A DNA stretch of 64,000 nt from Paenibacillus sp. cl123 (GTDB lineage: Bacteria; Bacillota; Bacilli; Paenibacillales; NBRC-103111). Made by a program: the position numbers and the translations under genes. The stretch spans positions 178,100-242,099 of the forward strand of contig NZ_FMYY01000008.1 of NCBI RefSeq assembly GCF_900101595.1, in the 5' to 3' direction. Below the pieces are notes generated by a model, which saw nothing but the letters and a program-made list of their open reading frames with translations, made no database searches and had not been told where the DNA came from. Of the stretch, positions 62,207-64,000 are shown one piece after another. Positions within the stretch are counted from its first letter, which is position 1. Each line of letters starts with the position of its first letter.

Positions 62207-62953
62207 GTGAAAAACCTTAGAAAGAATCATCATTACGTATCCCAATCATACTTAAAAGCATGGGCAAATAATCATCATAGAGTTTGGACATACCGTACGT
62301 TAGTCTCCCATAATGCAGTTCCAGAGTGGTCACAATCGTCAATAAGGAGTATAGCCAATCATCAGCATCTGTTTACCCGCACCATAGTAGGAGATGAGTC
62401 CGATGAGGTTGAAGTGTGGATGGATCAGGAAATTGAATCTCCTGCACAAATAGCCTTGTCAAAAGTACGTTCTAATGAACCTTTAAACGGACAAGAGTGG
62501 GAGTGCTTGCTTAGATTTGTAGCTCTTCATCACATTCGCACCCCAGCATATTATGTAGAACGTATGGAGTCTTGGAAGAAAGAGATGCCAAGGATTCTCG
62601 AAGGGGCTATGAAGTCCGCAATCAGTAAAATGAAAGCAAACAAGAGCCAGGGGCACAATTCTGCTCCTGAGTCAGATCCTGATTCTAAAATGATCCCTAT
62701 GAAATTAACTAAAGAAATAAATAATAATTCTGAGATGGGTCAGTTGAAATCAGAGTTGATATTGGGACGGGGGCTTTGGTTGTTTGCTATTCGTCACATC
62801 ATGTCAAATACATATAAGGTATTGAATAATCATTCATGGAGCATACTCCGTGCTCCTGAAGGAATGGAATGGATCACTAGTGACAACCCAGTAGTAAGAT
62901 TGAATTACTACGGAGCAGGGTCTTTGGATCGGCTACACTTAGTTGGACAATAA
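62207..62953 (+). CDS. DUF4238 protein, C-terminus cut by an insertion sequence
   Basis: 248 residues visible. Seen: KNHHYVSQSYLKAWANNHHRVWTY at the N-terminus and WSILRAPEGMEWITSDNPVVRLN near the end, both typical of DUF4238, a family of unknown activity often found in phage and defence-rich regions. The reading frame ends (GGACAATAA) inside what looks like the end of the IS3-family element, so the native C-terminus is missing. GTG 62207 behind GGGGGGAG is used rather than ATG 62180. Confidence 0.75.
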   Translation: MKNLRKNHHYVSQSYLKAWANNHHRVWTYRTLVSHNAVPEWSQSSIRSIANHQHLFTRTIVGDESDEVEVWMDQEIESPAQIALSKVRSNEPLNGQEWECLLRFVALHHIRTPAYYVERMESWKKEMPRILEGAMKSAISKMKANKSQGHNSAPESDPDSKMIPMKLTKEINNNSEMGQLKSELILGRGLWLFAIRHIMSNTYKVLNNHSWSILRAPEGMEWITSDNPVVRLNYYGAGSLDRLHLVGQ

Positions 62954-63003
62954 AAATAAGGGCTTGTAGAATAAAGCTATCATCCTAAGGAGCGGATCTC
63001 TAC

Positions 63004-63285
63004 ATGCTAAAACAACGCAGAACCTTTACAGCAGAATTTAAGAAACAAATGGTGGGGCTCTACGAAAATGGAAAATCCCGAGCAGCGATTGTGGAGGAAT
63101 ATGACCTCACTGCCTCCGCTTTGGACCGCTGGATTAAGCAGGCCCAAACGACGGGTTCGTTCTCCGAGAAGGACAATCGCTCCCCGGAAGAGAACGAGCT
63201 TATCGCCTTACGAAAAGAGAACCAGCGTCTGAAGATGGAGGTAGACATTTTAAAGCAAGCCGCGCTGATCATGGGACGAAAGTAG
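63004..63285 (+). CDS. IS3-family transposase OrfA
   Basis: A 93-residue protein with a helix-turn-helix (FTAEFKKQMVGLYENGKSRAAIVEEYDLTASALDRWIKQ, 8-47) binding the terminal repeats and a C-terminal leucine-zipper-like helix (ENELIALRKENQRLKMEVDILKQAALIM). ATG 63004 has AAGGAG upstream at 62988. It holds the frameshift site T-TTA-AAG at 63249-63255. Confidence 0.9.
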   Translation: MLKQRRTFTAEFKKQMVGLYENGKSRAAIVEEYDLTASALDRWIKQAQTTGSFSEKDNRSPEENELIALRKENQRLKMEVDILKQAALIMGRK

Positions 63286-64000
63286 CTATCATTCAGAACA
63301 ATCGTGATAAATACTCGGTATCAGCAATGTGCGACGTCCTGCAAATCGCAAGAAGTACCTTTTATTATGAAGCGAAAGAACAAGTGAACGAAGATGAGTT
63401 AACGGAAGCCATCGTGGAGATATTCCACAAGAATCGAAAAGCCTACGGTACACGAAAGATCAAAACCAAGCTTCAGGATCAAGGACTCATCGTGTCTAGA
63501 CGTCGTATTGGCCGAATCATGCAAGAACAAGGCCTAGTCTCAACCTATACAATCGCCCAGTATAAGCCTCATAAAACGGCCTGTAATGAGGCGGCAACGA
63601 CAAATGTGTTAGATCGTGAGTTTGATCAAGCTGAAGCTAAGCGCTTCGTGGTAAGCGATCTGACGTACGTGAAGGTAGGGCATCGTTGGCATTACGTTTG
63701 CGTACTTATCGATCTGTTCAACCGAGAGATCATTGGCCATAGTGCAGGTCCAAATAAGGACGCTGCTCTGGTTTCACGCGCCTTTGCCACCGTACAAGGT
63801 GATTTGAGTCACATTCAGTGGTTTCATACGGACCGCGGCAGTGAGTTTAAAAACCAAAAGATGGACGAGCTTTTGGAAACCTTCAAAATTGGCCGATCGC
63901 TAAGCAAGAAAGGTTGTCCCTATGATAACGCTGTGGCTGAAGCCACGTACAAGGTCATGAAAACGGAATTCATCCACCAAATGGACTTCCAAAGCCTCCA
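63249..64000 (+). CDS. IS3-family transposase OrfB, partial
   Basis: The -1 frame is open from the slippery heptamer TTTAAAG at 63249-63255 to the window edge (about 250 codons). Seen: the HTH_21 region (FHKNRKAYGTRKIKTKLQDQ, RRRIGRIMQEQGLVS) and an rve integrase core with the DDE acids in SDLTYVK, FHTDRGSEF and DNAVAEATYKVMKTEF. It is made as an OrfAB fusion after a -1 shift, as usual for IS3 elements; an internal start is possible but not needed. Confidence 0.9.

Larger units (their letters stand above)
62944..64000 (+). mobile_element. IS3-family insertion sequence (IS150-like), left part
   Basis: Begins near TGGACAATAAAAAT at 62944, which would be the left terminal repeat, carries two overlapping transposase frames and runs off the window. 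The exact end and the target duplication cannot be set because the right end is not visible. Confidence 0.8.

Overview
The window is chromosomal DNA of an endospore-forming member of the Bacillota, most likely Paenibacillaceae (Paenibacillus or a close relative). Evidence: a complete spoIIIAA-AH operon, spoIVB and spo0A; the Bacillus-type order yqhQ-yqhR-aroQ-yqhT-efp ... yqhV-spoIIIA-accBC-yqhY-...-nusB-folD-xseAB-ispA-dxs-tlyA-argR-recN-spoIVB-spo0A; a T-box leader on metG; strong AGGAGG ribosome binding sites with frequent GTG and TTG starts; and fairly GC-rich coding DNA. The genus call is inference.

Layout. 1-10.9 kb is metabolic and transport DNA: a phosphotransferase cut by the window edge, an M29 aminopeptidase, an AbrB-like membrane protein, a TagO/WecA-type glycosyltransferase, a three-gene ABC importer of the TrpXYZ type, and an oxidoreductase/epimerase pair divergent from an AraC regulator. 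10.9-12.8 kb holds a non-coding 52-bp tandem repeat array, a degenerate PIN/RHH pair and yidD. 13.0-19.1 kb holds T-box-metG and a znuACB zinc importer (Zur-like site at a consensus promoter) followed by ccdA. 19-24 kb holds an AlkZ-like protein, splB, mntR and a patatin-like lipase.

23.7-58.8 kb is the conserved sporulation/housekeeping block. It is interrupted between efp and yqhV by about 9 kb: a KhtTU-type K+/H+ antiporter operon headed by a 24-codon leader ORF and a Gre-type protein, a Fur-controlled flavodoxin, a phosphatase-like protein, aspartokinase, and comA-comB (probable spore sulfolactate pathway). A decayed kinase gene sits between spoIVB and spo0A. Many genes here act in one developmental programme: Spo0A commits the cell, the SpoIIIA channel and SpoIVB connect mother cell and forespore, and SplB and probably ComA/ComB equip the spore.

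59.6-64 kb, right after spo0A, is accessory DNA of lower GC: a frameshifted tyrosine recombinase, an unknown MerR-like protein overlapping a 41-residue membrane peptide, a DUF4238 gene cut short by an insertion sequence, and the left part of that IS3-family element. This is the most likely place for uncharacterised biology, though what is visible looks like the remnant of an integrated element rather than an intact system.

No rRNA, tRNA or CRISPR array was seen. All family assignments come from reading translated motifs, not from database searches.
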